Shown here: positions 1 to 8,534 of the stretch, piece after piece
Layout of the letters: each line of letters starts with the position of its first letter
Numbering within the stretch: position 1 is the stretch's first letter
Assembly (NCBI GenBank): GCA_000155435.1
Contig: DS990260.1
Location: 619,004 to 683,003 of the forward strand
Origin: Clostridiales bacterium 1_7_47FAA
GTDB taxonomy: Bacteria > Bacillota > Clostridia > Lachnospirales > Lachnospiraceae
Length of the DNA stretch: 64,000 bases
Reading direction: 5' to 3'
Translations under genes and position numbers: made by a program
Notes under the pieces: model-generated
Seen by the model: only the letters and a program-made list of their open reading frames with translations
The model's database searches: none
Told to the model about the DNA's origin: nothing

Positions 1-759
1 CATCAGGGTAACGGGCAGGGTTATCACCAGGGTAAATACCGGAATCAGGAAATACTGCAGAAGGTTAGGTATGACCTTCTTAAGGAATGCCTGCACATAT
101 CCCATGAACCACACTGCCAGCAGGATTGGGATAAAGGAGCTGGAGTAGGTTATGGCCGGAAGGGGAATCCCGAATACGCTGAGTCCTTCCACCCCGTTAA
201 TGGAAGCAGAGAGCAGGGTTGCCGCCAATGCCACTGCAAGGTAGGGACTGGCGTTCAGGCGTTTGGCGCATGCCATGGCCATGAATACGGGGAGGAAGAA
301 GAACACAGCCCCCCTGATGGAGTCCAGGACAATATAGGTGGGGCTGTCCGCCGACACCAGTCCCATCAGGGATACCAGGGACAGAAGGCCTGCCAGCATA
401 CCTGCCGCGATGATAGGTTCCAGCAGCGGTGTCATGGATTCCGATACCAGGTCAAGGGCCGCCTTAAATGGATTCTTCCTGGTCCTGACCTGGGGTCCTG
501 ATGCCTCTGTGCTGATTCCCAGCATGGATATCAGTTCCTCATGCACCTCTGAAACATGGGTTCCGATGATGATCTGATATGCCACGTCGTTGGACACCAC
601 GTCAATCACCCCGTCCATGGCCTTAATTTCTTCTGTTTTTGCCTTGCTCCGGTCCTTTAATGTAAAACGGAGCCTGGTCATGCAGTGCACGACCGCGCTG
701 ATATTATCCTTGCCGCCTACCAGGCGGATGATGTTTTCATTCATTGTCTGATATTTCAT
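1..759 (-). CDS. PTS beta-glucoside-type EIIBC permease (3' part off window)
   Basis: This is the N-terminal 253 residues of a phosphotransferase permease, and the frame stays open to the left edge. Residues 1-80 form an EIIB domain. The phosphorylated cysteine is C26 in AVVHCMTRLRFTL, the usual beta-glucoside EIIB signature. From about residue 105 the protein becomes strongly hydrophobic with EIIC membrane segments. The start codon overlaps the stop codon of the upstream LicT gene by one base (TGATG), so the two are translationally coupled. The family imports and phosphorylates beta-glucosides such as salicin or cellobiose; the actual sugar cannot be told here. A C-terminal EIIA domain and a phospho-beta-glucosidase could lie beyond the edge. 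Confidence 0.93.
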   Translation of the reverse strand, partial: MKYQTMNENIIRLVGGKDNISAVVHCMTRLRFTLKDRSKAKTEEIKAMDGVIDVVSNDVAYQIIIGTHVSEVHEELISMLGISTEASGPQVRTRKNPFKAALDLVSESMTPLLEPIIAAGMLAGLLSLVSLMGLVSADSPTYIVLDSIRGAVFFFLPVFMAMACAKRLNASPYLAVALAATLLSASINGVEGLSVFGIPLPAITYSSSFIPILLAVWFMGYVQAFLKKVIPNLLQYFLIPVFTLVITLPVTLM

Positions 760-1610
760 CAATCTTCCTCCTTCTTTTCATTTCTGTTCGTAACCCTGTG
801 TATATGCAGGATAAGATATGTTTCCTCATCGATGGTCAGTTCCATCTTAAAATTTTCTTTAATGTACGCCCGGATTTTTACAGCGCACCCATATGCGGCA
901 GGATACAGCATCCTGACCTGGGAATTCAGCGCCTTGTCATTATCCTCAAATACCTGTCCGGCCTGGAGCCGCTGTATGAAATACTGCAGATGGGTAATGA
1001 GGCGCATATAGTTCACAGATGACTCATCCAGACGTATATTATAGTGATACTGGATGATGGACAGGATATCCTTAAGGACCTGCATGGCCTCTATCGTCTC
1101 CTTCAGGTCCTTCCCCTCGGACTGCAGGTTGACGAAATGAAGTGCAATGGATACCGCCTCATCCTCAGGAAATTCCACATGGAACCGTTCGTTTAACAGC
1201 TCCAGCGCATGCAGGCCGATCTGGAAATGCCTGGGATAGAATTTCTTAACCTCCCAGGTCAGGGGGCTGCGGATAAACTGCCCTTTCCCCGCACGTTTCA
1301 GTGCAAAGTCAATATGATCCAATAAGGTCAGATATAAATAATCATTTGCCTTCTGCCCCAGCAGCAGCTCGCCCTGTGCAATGACATCATTGACAATGTT
1401 CAGATATTCCTCGTCCGTGTTGGCGAGCAGGTAGCTGAAGTGTTCCAGCATATCATTGGAGTCTAAAACATATGTTTTCTCGATTTCATTTTCTCCTATG
1501 GACTGGCCAGCCTTTTTTCTGAATGATATGCCTTTGGAGTAAACAATCAGTTCACTGCCCCCTTTTTTCACCACTGCAACATTATTATTTAAAATCTGAC
1601 TTATCTTCAC
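759..1610 (-). CDS. licT: LicT/BglG-type transcription antiterminator
   Basis: The 283-residue protein has an RNA-binding CAT domain at residues 1-55 (KISQILNNN start) and two PRD regulatory domains. Their conserved histidines are visible in LLDHIDFAL and ALHFVN (PRD1) and in LITHLQYF and LILHIHRV (PRD2). The family binds a RAT hairpin in nascent mRNA and prevents termination, under PTS phosphorylation control. I chose the GTG start because a strong AAGGAGG lies just upstream and the CAT domain begins there. A longer frame to 1709 would run through the leader terminator and RAT. It is coupled to the PTS permease it should regulate, and the leader at 1630-1706 carries its likely target. Confidence 0.92.
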   Translation of the reverse strand: MKISQILNNNVAVVKKGGSELIVYSKGISFRKKAGQSIGENEIEKTYVLDSNDMLEHFSYLLANTDEEYLNIVNDVIAQGELLLGQKANDYLYLTLLDHIDFALKRAGKGQFIRSPLTWEVKKFYPRHFQIGLHALELLNERFHVEFPEDEAVSIALHFVNLQSEGKDLKETIEAMQVLKDILSIIQYHYNIRLDESSVNYMRLITHLQYFIQRLQAGQVFEDNDKALNSQVRMLYPAAYGCAVKIRAYIKENFKMELTIDEETYLILHIHRVTNRNEKKEED

Positions 1611-1629
1611 AATAAATCCTCCTTTCCAG

Positions 1630-1706
1630 AAAAAAAAACTCAAACTACACGGAAAATAAAAATTTTCAGTGTAATCTGAGTTCTGCCTGCGTACCAGTAA
1701 CATACT
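1630..1706 (-). promoter_or_regulatory. RAT antiterminator and overlapping terminator in licT leader
   Basis: Read on the minus strand, GTTACTGGTACGCAGGC with flanking GAG/CTC looks like a RAT element (about 1673-1706). It overlaps the 5' arm of a terminator: ACTCAGATTACACTGAAAAT pairs with ATTTTCCGTGTAGTTTGAGT and is followed by eight or more T (1630-1682). This is the classic LicT/SacT layout, so the operon is probably autoregulated by antitermination. Confidence 0.85.
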
Positions 1707-1763
1707 CACTTCGTGACTCCCTAGTCACATAAGTTTTCTTTTCTAAGTTTTTCTCTGATTTTT

Positions 1764-1792
1764 ATTCTATATAATAATTCTCACAATGTCAA
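1764..1792 (-). promoter_or_regulatory. Sigma-70-type promoter of the licT-PTS operon
   Basis: TTGACA (1787-1792) and TAGAAT (1764-1769) are separated by exactly 17 bp on the minus strand. Transcription would start near 1757 and run into the RAT/terminator leader. Confidence 0.8.
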
Positions 1793-1861
1793 GCCCTATT
1801 TTCAATTAAATTTATGGAATATTTACAGTACCTGAAAAGCTGGCTTAGGCAAGTCCGCCTG

Positions 1862-3169
1862 TCATTCATCAAATATGCTGACAATCTCCCCCTTCAGTAT
1901 CCGGTTCATATTCTTAACCGCGCAGAAATTGCCGCACATGGAGCAGGTGTCCTCTTTCTCCGGCTTTGCGGACGCCCTGTACCTCCTGGCCTTTTCCGGG
2001 TCAATGGAAAGCTGGAACATGCGCTCCCAGTCCAGGTCCCTGCGTGCAGCGCTCATCTCATGATCCCACTGGGCGGCCCCTTTGACGCCCTTTGCAAGGT
2101 CCGCTGCATGGGCTGCAATCCTGGACGCCATGATTCCCTCCTTCACATCCTCCAGGTCCGGAAGACGCAGATGTTCCGCCGGGGTCACGTAGCAGAGGAA
2201 GGACGCGCCGCTGGCAGCAGCCAATGCCCCTCCGATGGCAGCAGTTATATGGTCATATCCCGGCGCGATATCCGTGACCAGCGGACCCAGGACATAAAAG
2301 GGCGCGCCCTTGCAGATGGTCTGCTGTATCTTCATATTGGCCTCAATCTGGTTTAAAGGCATGTGCCCCGGTCCTTCGATGATGACCTGGACATTCTTAT
2401 CCCACGCCCTCCTGGTAAGCTCCCCCAGCGTCACCAGTTCCTCTATCTGGGAAATGTCCGAGGCGTCCTCAATGCATCCGGGGCGGCAGGCGTCCCCCAG
2501 GCTCAGTGTCACATCATACTCCTGGCAGATGTCCAGTATCTCATCAAAGTGTTCATAAAACGGGTTCTCCTGCCCTGTCATCTCCATCCATGCAAATATG
2601 ATGGAACCGCCTCTTGATACAAGATTGGTCAGGCGTCCCGCCTGTTTAAAACGCTCTGCGGTCCGCCTGTTTATACCCACGTGGATGGTCTGGAAATCCA
2701 CTCCGTCCTCCGCATGCATTTTCACGATATCAATCCATTCGCGGGAGGTGATATCCTTTAAGGGCTTGTGATAATACACCACGGCATCATAGATGGGCAC
2801 CGTGCCTATGATGGCCGGGCATTCCCGGGTCAGCATCCTCCTAAAGGTGCGGGTATCCCCGAAGGAGCTTAAATCCATGATGGATTCCACTCCCATGCGG
2901 ACTGCGTCATTGACCTTTAAAAGTTCCATATCCAGGTCCTTACAGTCCCTGGAGGTTCCCAGGTTAACATTGATCTTTGTCTTCAGCATGGAACCGATTC
3001 CGTTTGGTTCAAGGCACCCATGGCGCCTGTTAGCAGGAATGGCCACCTTCCCTTCTGCCACCAGCCTCATCAGCTCTGCTGGTTCAAACTGTTCCTTTGC
3101 AGCCACCTTCCCAAGTTCCTTTGTCAGGATTCCCTTTCTGGCCGCATCCATCTGCGTTGTGTAGTTCAT
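1862..3169 (-). CDS. thiC: Phosphomethylpyrimidine synthase ThiC
   Basis: ThiC is a radical-SAM enzyme that converts aminoimidazole ribotide to hydroxymethylpyrimidine phosphate in thiamin synthesis. The 435-residue protein is full length for the short clostridial form. It ends with the cluster-binding motif CSMCGNFC (C-x2-C-x3-C) close to the C-terminus, and the internal blocks [14 protein letters not shown] and [16 protein letters not shown] are ThiC hallmarks. The start MNYTTQ has an AGGAGG eight bases upstream; a longer frame would read into the riboswitch terminator. It is a single gene governed by the upstream TPP riboswitch. Confidence 0.97.
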   Translation of the reverse strand: MNYTTQMDAARKGILTKELGKVAAKEQFEPAELMRLVAEGKVAIPANRRHGCLEPNGIGSMLKTKINVNLGTSRDCKDLDMELLKVNDAVRMGVESIMDLSSFGDTRTFRRMLTRECPAIIGTVPIYDAVVYYHKPLKDITSREWIDIVKMHAEDGVDFQTIHVGINRRTAERFKQAGRLTNLVSRGGSIIFAWMEMTGQENPFYEHFDEILDICQEYDVTLSLGDACRPGCIEDASDISQIEELVTLGELTRRAWDKNVQVIIEGPGHMPLNQIEANMKIQQTICKGAPFYVLGPLVTDIAPGYDHITAAIGGALAAASGASFLCYVTPAEHLRLPDLEDVKEGIMASRIAAHAADLAKGVKGAAQWDHEMSAARRDLDWERMFQLSIDPEKARRYRASAKPEKEDTCSMCGNFCAVKNMNRILKGEIVSIFDE

Positions 3170-3197
3170 GTTTTTCCTCCTCTTCTTTTTGTGGTAA

Positions 3198-3231
3198 ATA
3201 AAAATGGCCCACTCCGTCAAGGAATGGACCA
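3198..3231 (-). terminator. Riboswitch-controlled terminator before thiC
   Basis: On the minus strand TGGTCCATTCC-TTGAC-GGAGTGGGCCA forms a stem with G-U pairs and is followed by TTTTTATTT. It sits between the TPP aptamer and the thiC ribosome binding site, so it is the likely expression platform. Confidence 0.8.
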
Positions 3232-3289
3232 TGAATGAACTCATGCGCTGCATCTGCCGCGCAGATCAGATGCGCGGTTGATGTACTTC

Positions 3290-3385
3290 CATATTTTCCC
3301 TACGTTGGCATTATCCAAATCAGGTATAATAGGTCGAAGTTCGATTACTTCCTCTCAGCCTGCTTCACAAGCTCCCTGTTGTAGT
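3290..3385 (-). promoter_or_regulatory. TPP riboswitch (THI element) upstream of thiC
   Basis: The minus strand carries the two conserved TPP aptamer blocks, GCAGGCTGAGAGGAAG and ACCTGATTTGGATAATGCC, followed by AACGTAGGGAA. They are spaced as in bacterial THI elements. Binding of thiamin pyrophosphate would favour the terminator at 3198-3231 and switch thiC off. Confidence 0.95.
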
Positions 3386-3467
3386 TGTATCATATAAAAA
3401 TCTTATTATATCCGTATCATCAGTTTATTCGGTATTGTTTTAAATGTCAAGCTTTAAATTTCAGCCT

Positions 3468-3833
3468 TTAAATGTCAGCCTTATTCTGCTCCCGCCTGGA
3501 GGGCAGACGGTGTTTCTCCCCCCACTCGCACATCATGTCCAGGATGGGAATCAGTGATTTGCCCCGTTCCGTCAGGCTGTATTCCACCTTAGGCGGTATC
3601 TGTGGATACTCTTCGCGGTGTACCAGCTGGTCGCCCTCCAGTTCCTTCAGCGTGACGCTGAGCGTCTTGTATGAGATTTCCCCAATGTACTTTTTCATCT
3701 CATTGAACCGCACCACCCCAAATTCCATAAGGGTGTAGAGGATTGTCATCTTATATTTGCCGTTTATAAGGGACAGGGTATAGCTGAATCCTGTCTCCCC
3801 AAGGCTGGCCTGTGATATGGAGCATTTTCCCAT
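3468..3833 (-). CDS. HxlR-family winged-helix regulator
   Basis: This 121-residue protein of usual HxlR length holds one winged helix-turn-helix. The HxlR signature is seen in INGKYKMTILYTL, RFNEMKKYIGEISYKTL and VEYSLTERGKSL. Family members are dimeric regulators of neighbouring stress or metabolic genes, some responding to aldehydes or oxidants through cysteine. The only cysteines here are C4 and one near residue 104. It is divergent from the DUF2156 gene across about 140 bp that contain repeated GTAC motifs, so it probably regulates that gene and itself (inference). Confidence 0.9.
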   Translation of the reverse strand: MGKCSISQASLGETGFSYTLSLINGKYKMTILYTLMEFGVVRFNEMKKYIGEISYKTLSVTLKELEGDQLVHREEYPQIPPKVEYSLTERGKSLIPILDMMCEWGEKHRLPSRREQNKADI

Positions 3834-3852
3834 CTTACACTCTCCTTCAGGT

Positions 3853-3897
3853 AAGTACCATACTTCTATGTTAGTACCGCACCTTGATGTTCGTACT
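3853..3897. promoter_or_regulatory. GTAC-type repeats, possible HxlR operator
   Basis: Between the divergent HxlR and DUF2156 genes lies the inverted pair AGTAC-N15-GTACT (3873-3897), preceded by a further AAGTACC near 3853. Repeated GTAC half-sites are typical of HxlR operators. The assignment rests on position only. Confidence 0.4.
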
Positions 3898-3971
3898 TGT
3901 AATTTATAATGATACTGTTAAAATTATAATATGTCTAAAAAGAAAAGTCAATCACGGAGCGTAATCATATA

Positions 3972-5012
3972 ATGGATAAAACATGCAATAAAAAACAGAC
4001 CGGGCCATGTACCGGCTCATGCTGTGCACAGACCTGCAGCTATCAGGTTTCGGGGAATACGGCCCTGTCCATGGATTGGGGCGGCAATGCCCCAAGCATC
4101 ATCCGCAGCACCCCTATTGAGTTCAGGGAACTGTCCATCGCGGACCGTTCATGGATGGTCCCCATCCTGGCGGCCGAGGACAGCCTGGCATCCGATGGAT
4201 GCTTTGGGACGTTCTTTCTCTGGGGGAGGGCGTATGGAATGACTGCGGCAGACCTGGGGAGCCGGATGATTGCCAGGTACCAAACGGAGGATGGACTGTT
4301 CTTCTCCTATCCTGCCGGCAGCGGAACACTAAAACCTGCCATCACCCAGATGAAGCGGCTGGCGGAACAGCTGGGACAGCCCCTTTTAATCAAGGGCGTG
4401 ACCGAGGCGCAGAAGCAATGCCTCCTGGCGGAATTCCCCACACAGTTCCGGTTTGAGGGACTTCGGGACAGCGCGGATTATATCTACGAGGCAGGAACCC
4501 TGGCCAGTCTTGGGGGGAAAAAGCTGCATAATAAACGGAACCACTGCAACCGCTTTGAGCAGGAATGTCTGGACTGGCATTTTGAAGTGCTGGGACAGGA
4601 ACATATAGACTCCTGTCTTGCCCTGCTGCAAAGCTGGGAAGAAAATCATGAAGGGCTTGAAAGCGGTATGCCGGAAGCGGAAAAGGAGGCCATCCTTACG
4701 GCCTTTAAGCATTATGATGCCCTGGGGCTTACAGGCGGCGTCCTCTATGCCAGGGACCGGCTGCTGGCCTTTACCTTTGGTGAGCCGGTAGGCGGACATG
4801 GGTTTGATGTAAGGTTCGAGAAAGCCGATATCACGGTCCACGGCACATACCAGATGATTAACCGTGAATTTGTCCGCCATCTGCTTAAGGTCTATCCTGA
4901 ACTGCACTATATTAACCGTGAGGAAGATATGGGGATGGAGAATCTGAGGAAGGCAAAGGAATCCTACTATCCTGCATTTATGCTGGATAAATATGCGGCC
5001 CGCTGGGAATAA
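3972..5012 (+). CDS. DUF2156 (LPG synthetase C-terminal-like) protein with Cys-rich N-terminus
   Basis: The 346-residue protein matches the DUF2156 family, a GNAT-like fold related to the catalytic part of MprF phosphatidylglycerol lysyltransferase. Recognisable blocks are SADYIYEAGTLASLGGKKL, HNKRNHCNRF and NREEDMGMENLRKAK. Free-standing versions have no agreed function. The first 25 residues hold five cysteines (CNKK, CTGSCCAQTC) before the domain proper. This could be a metal-binding tail or an over-long start, although GGAG lies 11 bases upstream of this ATG. It is divergent from the HxlR regulator. Confidence 0.8.
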   Translation: MDKTCNKKQTGPCTGSCCAQTCSYQVSGNTALSMDWGGNAPSIIRSTPIEFRELSIADRSWMVPILAAEDSLASDGCFGTFFLWGRAYGMTAADLGSRMIARYQTEDGLFFSYPAGSGTLKPAITQMKRLAEQLGQPLLIKGVTEAQKQCLLAEFPTQFRFEGLRDSADYIYEAGTLASLGGKKLHNKRNHCNRFEQECLDWHFEVLGQEHIDSCLALLQSWEENHEGLESGMPEAEKEAILTAFKHYDALGLTGGVLYARDRLLAFTFGEPVGGHGFDVRFEKADITVHGTYQMINREFVRHLLKVYPELHYINREEDMGMENLRKAKESYYPAFMLDKYAARWE

Positions 5013-5023
5013 GCGGACCGCTT
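4995..5023 (+). terminator. Hairpin at the 3' end of the DUF2156 gene
   Basis: GCGGCCCGCT and AGCGGACCGC pair around the stop codon and are followed by TTCCTGTTT. It is a weak intrinsic terminator between convergent genes. Confidence 0.5.
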
Positions 5024-5074
5024 CCTGTTTCAATTAATCCTGTTTCATGTAATCCGGCTTCCTTTCATCCGGCT

Positions 5075-5617
5075 TCATCCCCCCTGTTTTTTCCCTTTCC
5101 CATCCGCCTCCAGTATCCCTCTCCTGATTGCCTCAAATGCAATGGGCGCATATCCAATCCGCTCCACACAGGCACAGAAACTCCGTTCAGACACATCCGC
5201 ATACATGGGGTTGTTGTGGACATGACCGAATATATTGGCATAGGGACTGTATATATTCACATACATGGGTTGATGGGATAGTATATAGAATTCATCTAAG
5301 ACAACGGGAAGGAAACTCACCTCGCCGAATCCCATATCCATCCACCTTCGGCTGTCAAAATCCCTGTCATGGTTCCCTGCTATCAGGATCTTATGTCCAT
5401 TCAGCCTTCCCAGTATGGCCGTTATCTCCCCTGCGTCCATACCGCAGGCAAAATCGCCCAGATGATAGACCGTATCTTCCGCCCCAACCACACGGTTCCA
5501 GTTTTCAATCATCTGCTCATTCATCTCATGGCCATCCTTAAAGGGTCTTCCCTCATATTTCAGTATTGCGCCTGCATCGCCAAAATGGGTGTCTGATATC
5601 ATATAAATATTTCCCAT
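5075..5617 (-). CDS. Calcineurin-like metallophosphoesterase
   Basis: The 180-residue protein carries the full set of metallophosphoesterase metal ligands: SDTHFG (D9, H11), HLGDFACG, AGNHDRD, LSHQP and FGHVHNNP. This short single-domain form is common in firmicutes and usually acts as a cytoplasmic phosphodiesterase or phosphatase of unknown substrate. ATG follows AGGAGGATTTT at good spacing. Its neighbour at 5758-6069 is a second, truncated metallophosphoesterase of a different subfamily. Confidence 0.9.
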   Translation of the reverse strand: MGNIYMISDTHFGDAGAILKYEGRPFKDGHEMNEQMIENWNRVVGAEDTVYHLGDFACGMDAGEITAILGRLNGHKILIAGNHDRDFDSRRWMDMGFGEVSFLPVVLDEFYILSHQPMYVNIYSPYANIFGHVHNNPMYADVSERSFCACVERIGYAPIAFEAIRRGILEADGKGKKQGG

Positions 5618-5757
5618 AAAATCCTCCTGGTTGCCTTTTGCATATTTTGTATATTTATATTATTTTATTTAATATCATGTTCATTTGATATGATTCATTT
5701 TACCATACCACCATGGCAAATCACAGGCCCATCTCGAATATTGGGGACTTAAAATAT

Positions 5758-6069
5758 TCAGGACTGTTTATTGAAGGATCTTACAGTCTCCGTCCCCCCC
5801 TTCATAAACCACAGCTGCCGGCTGAACCTGTCATCCACGGAATCCATCAGCATCTGCTCATGGTTCCCACGGATCAGGACGCAGTGTTCCCCCATATCAA
5901 GTTTCAGCGCCCTGACATGATTAAATACCTCATAAACCTGATTTCCCCTGTCAATCAGATCCCCAAGACAGATCAGTCTGTCCGTATCTTCCCTGAACTT
6001 AAGCTTTTTAAGCAGCGCCAGCAGTTCGCTGTGGCATCCGTGGATATCTGCAACGATTATGGTCCTCAT
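5758..6069 (-). pseudogene. Truncated PPP-type metallophosphoesterase
   Basis: The 103 residues match the front half of a serine/threonine-phosphatase-like metallophosphoesterase: ADIHGCHSE (D8, H10), CLGDLIDRG and IRGNHEQM. The frame ends at SFNKQS. Family members are usually above 200 residues and need two further histidine motifs that are absent here. The downstream 140 bp are AT-rich and show no continuation in another frame that I could recognise. It is most likely a 3'-truncated, inactive gene. The alternative is a short protein with another role. Confidence 0.7.
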
Positions 6070-6137
6070 ATATGCCTCCAGTCTTATTCCCCTATGATCA
6101 TATCTGAAACCAACCTTCCTCCTGAGTTAGGATCTAT

Positions 6138-6503
6138 CTAAACGGGAAAATCGCCAGGCAAAGCCGTCGGTATACAATCTATCAAATTTTCCACTCTTTC
6201 TTTCATATACTCCCGGTTACTATCTAGCAGGTTTATTTCACCCCAGCGTTTTATTAACTCTAACTCATATAAGACAGCAGGCACCTGACTTTTACCAAAC
6301 TGGCTATTTTCTTTAAATATTTTTGCATTGGTGTCTTTAACCGCCTTCTCCCAAAACTCATTAAAAAACTGTGTAGTCGCCCAATCTGTTGCACCCCCGG
6401 CCAGTCTTCTTATCCAGCTATTATAGTATAAATCAGGATATAACTCAACGCATATATGATTAGGTCCAATACAATCCAATGTGGATACTGTCCTTACCTG
6501 CAA
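6138..6503 (-). pseudogene. Unrecognised gene remnant, 5' end missing
   Basis: I do not recognise this 121-codon frame. It is lower in GC than its neighbours and has no ATG start. The first possible codon is a TTG four codons after an in-frame TAA, without a ribosome binding site. The peptide is soluble and mixed (WIRRLAGGATDWATTQFF, ELIKRWGEINLLDSN) and reads like the C-terminal part of a larger protein. Together with the truncated phosphatase beside it, this suggests a decayed or deleted segment between 5.7 and 6.5 kb. Confidence 0.4.
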
Positions 6504-6640
6504 TCTCCCATATTAGCATCCCCGGCATCCAAAAGGCAGCAAGGATGTCATCCCCTGCTGCCCTGCTTAAAACCATATCTTATCTTATAAACGGATTAAG
6601 ACATCCCCATCTGTCATCTTATCTGCATCCTCCGCACTCC

Positions 6641-7975
6641 CTACAGCCACAGACTGCAGATAAAGGTTGCACACAGGCCGCCCAGGGACATCACCACATT
6701 ACTGATGGACAAGGTCTTAAGCCCTGTCTTCATATCAAATCCCATACAGTTGGTATATACCCAGAAATAACTGTCATTTACATGGCAGCAGGCCCTTGCG
6801 CCTGCACCGGATGCCAGGAAAATAAGGATTGGATTAAGGCCCAGGCTGGCCGCAATGGGTGCACACAAGGTAGCTGCTGTTGTCACGGCCACGGTACCAG
6901 AACCCTGGACTATCTTTAACAGACCAGAAATCACGAAAGGTATGAGGATAAACGGAAGCCCTGTATTCACTACCATAGTGGCAAGGCTGTCACCTGCGCC
7001 GGATACCTTTAGCACCTGTCCCAATGCACCGCCTGCGGCAGTAATGAATACAATTGGGCCGGCATCCTTTAACGTTTTATCCATGATTTCCAGCACCTTT
7101 TTACCGCCCAGCCTCTTTCCAAGGGTTGCGATTGCAAGAACCGCACCGATTGCCAGGGCAATATTGGAATCCCCAATAAAAGATGTGACCGTAAGAAGCA
7201 GCGAGCCTTCCGGGCACAGCATGTCACATGTTGTCTTTCCAAGAATCAGAAGAATCGGCACAACCAATGGAAGAAGGCTTGCCATGGTTCCCGGAAGGTC
7301 TGTTTCATCCTCAATATCCAGACCCTCCTCCTCCTTTTTTCCAGATTCCTGGAAAGAATAAAAATCAGAAGGCTTGTTGCGGAAATATATCTCTGCAAAA
7401 ATCCACCCAAACAAGGTCATGAAAACCGCTGCAAATGCTCCGTACAGGATTGCCTGCCCGATATCAATCCCAAGAAGCCCTGCCGCTGCCAGAGGGCCTG
7501 GTGTTGGCGGGACATAAACATGGGTTGCCAGCAGGCCTGCGGATAGACTGACTGCCAGGATTGCCAGAGGTATCCTGGTCTTTTTGTGGATTGCCTTTAC
7601 AAGCGGCGTCAGGATGACAAAGGCTGCATCTGAAAATACGGGTATGGATACGATATAACCCGTGATTGCCATGGCCAGTCCGGCACGTTTCTGTCCTACC
7701 AGCCTGACCGCGTCCAGCGCCATACGGTTGGTTCCCTTTGCCGCATCCAGATAATTGCCCAGCATGATTCCAAAAATAATGATGATGCCGATACTCTTAA
7801 CGGTTCCGGAAAATCCGCCTGTGATGGCCCCGATTGTATCAGCTCCTGTCATTCCGGACAGCAGTCCCATGACAAGCGCGGTTGCAAGCAGTGAAATAAA
7901 TGCATTGGCCTTTACCTTAAGACACAGGAACAAGAGCACGGCCATACCTATTATAAATACAATTTCCATTGGCAT
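6641..7975 (-). CDS. GntP-family gluconate/organic-acid:H+ symporter
   Basis: The 444-residue integral membrane protein has the usual GntP length and is hydrophobic along its whole length, apart from a charged loop near residues 205-230 (KKEEEGLDIEDETD). Family blocks are visible: GFSGTVKSIGIIIIFGIMLG, VFSDAAFVILTPL and VYVPPTPGPLAAAGLLG. GntP proteins import gluconate or related hydroxy acids with protons. The gene follows leuC-leuD at 8.0-9.8 kb on the same strand with only 31 bp between, so it probably imports the substrate of that hydro-lyase. Confidence 0.93.
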   Translation of the reverse strand: MPMEIVFIIGMAVLLFLCLKVKANAFISLLATALVMGLLSGMTGADTIGAITGGFSGTVKSIGIIIIFGIMLGNYLDAAKGTNRMALDAVRLVGQKRAGLAMAITGYIVSIPVFSDAAFVILTPLVKAIHKKTRIPLAILAVSLSAGLLATHVYVPPTPGPLAAAGLLGIDIGQAILYGAFAAVFMTLFGWIFAEIYFRNKPSDFYSFQESGKKEEEGLDIEDETDLPGTMASLLPLVVPILLILGKTTCDMLCPEGSLLLTVTSFIGDSNIALAIGAVLAIATLGKRLGGKKVLEIMDKTLKDAGPIVFITAAGGALGQVLKVSGAGDSLATMVVNTGLPFILIPFVISGLLKIVQGSGTVAVTTAATLCAPIAASLGLNPILIFLASGAGARACCHVNDSYFWVYTNCMGFDMKTGLKTLSISNVVMSLGGLCATFICSLWL

Positions 7976-8006
7976 AATTGAATCCCCCTATTTTATCGAT
8001 TTGTGT

Positions 8007-8522
8007 TCATCCATCTTTTTCATCCTTCTTAAACCTTGCCCGCATCAAGGGCTTGATTCCCCCTGCCTCCAGGATGTTAAGTGCATGTTCCCCCAGCTGC
8101 TCGCAGACGTAAACCTTACCTGTTTCTTCCACTGTAACCACGCCTTTTCTTATATCCAGCTTCAACGTCTGCCCGTCATGGACCTCCTTGCCTATGCCCT
8201 TACATATAATCAGGGGCAGCCCTAAGTTGATGGAATTGCGGAAGAAAATCCGTGCAAATGAATCTGCCAGCACAGCAGACGCCCCCATGTTAAGCAGGGC
8301 AATGGGCGCATGTTCCCTGCTGGAGCCGCATCCGAAATTAGTACCGGCAACCACGATACCTCCCTTGGGGAATGAAGAAGCAATGGATTCATCCACCCCG
8401 CCCAGGCAATGGCTGCCAATCTCCCCAGGGTCCGTAATTGCCAGGAACCTGCCCGGATAAATCTGGTCCGTGTCAATGTTATTGCCCAAAACAATGATTC
8501 TTCCTGTTATCTCTGTATTCAT
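8007..8522 (-). CDS. LeuD-type hydro-lyase small subunit (pair 1)
   Basis: The 171-residue protein is an aconitase-superfamily swivel domain. The family motifs are NNIDTDQIYPGRF, the phosphate/substrate loop NFGCGSSREHAPIAL and ADSFARIFFRNSINLGLPL. It pairs with the large subunit just upstream (12 bp gap) to form a 4Fe-4S dehydratase. LeuCD enzymes isomerise isopropylmalate, but the same fold also handles citramalate, dimethylmalate, tartrate-like and homocitrate acids. The context (GntP importer and GntR regulator, no leuA or leuB) argues for a catabolic hydroxy-acid dehydratase and against leucine synthesis. Confidence 0.9.
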   Translation of the reverse strand: MNTEITGRIIVLGNNIDTDQIYPGRFLAITDPGEIGSHCLGGVDESIASSFPKGGIVVAGTNFGCGSSREHAPIALLNMGASAVLADSFARIFFRNSINLGLPLIICKGIGKEVHDGQTLKLDIRKGVVTVEETGKVYVCEQLGEHALNILEAGGIKPLMRARFKKDEKDG

Positions 8523-8534
8523 CTATATTGCCTC

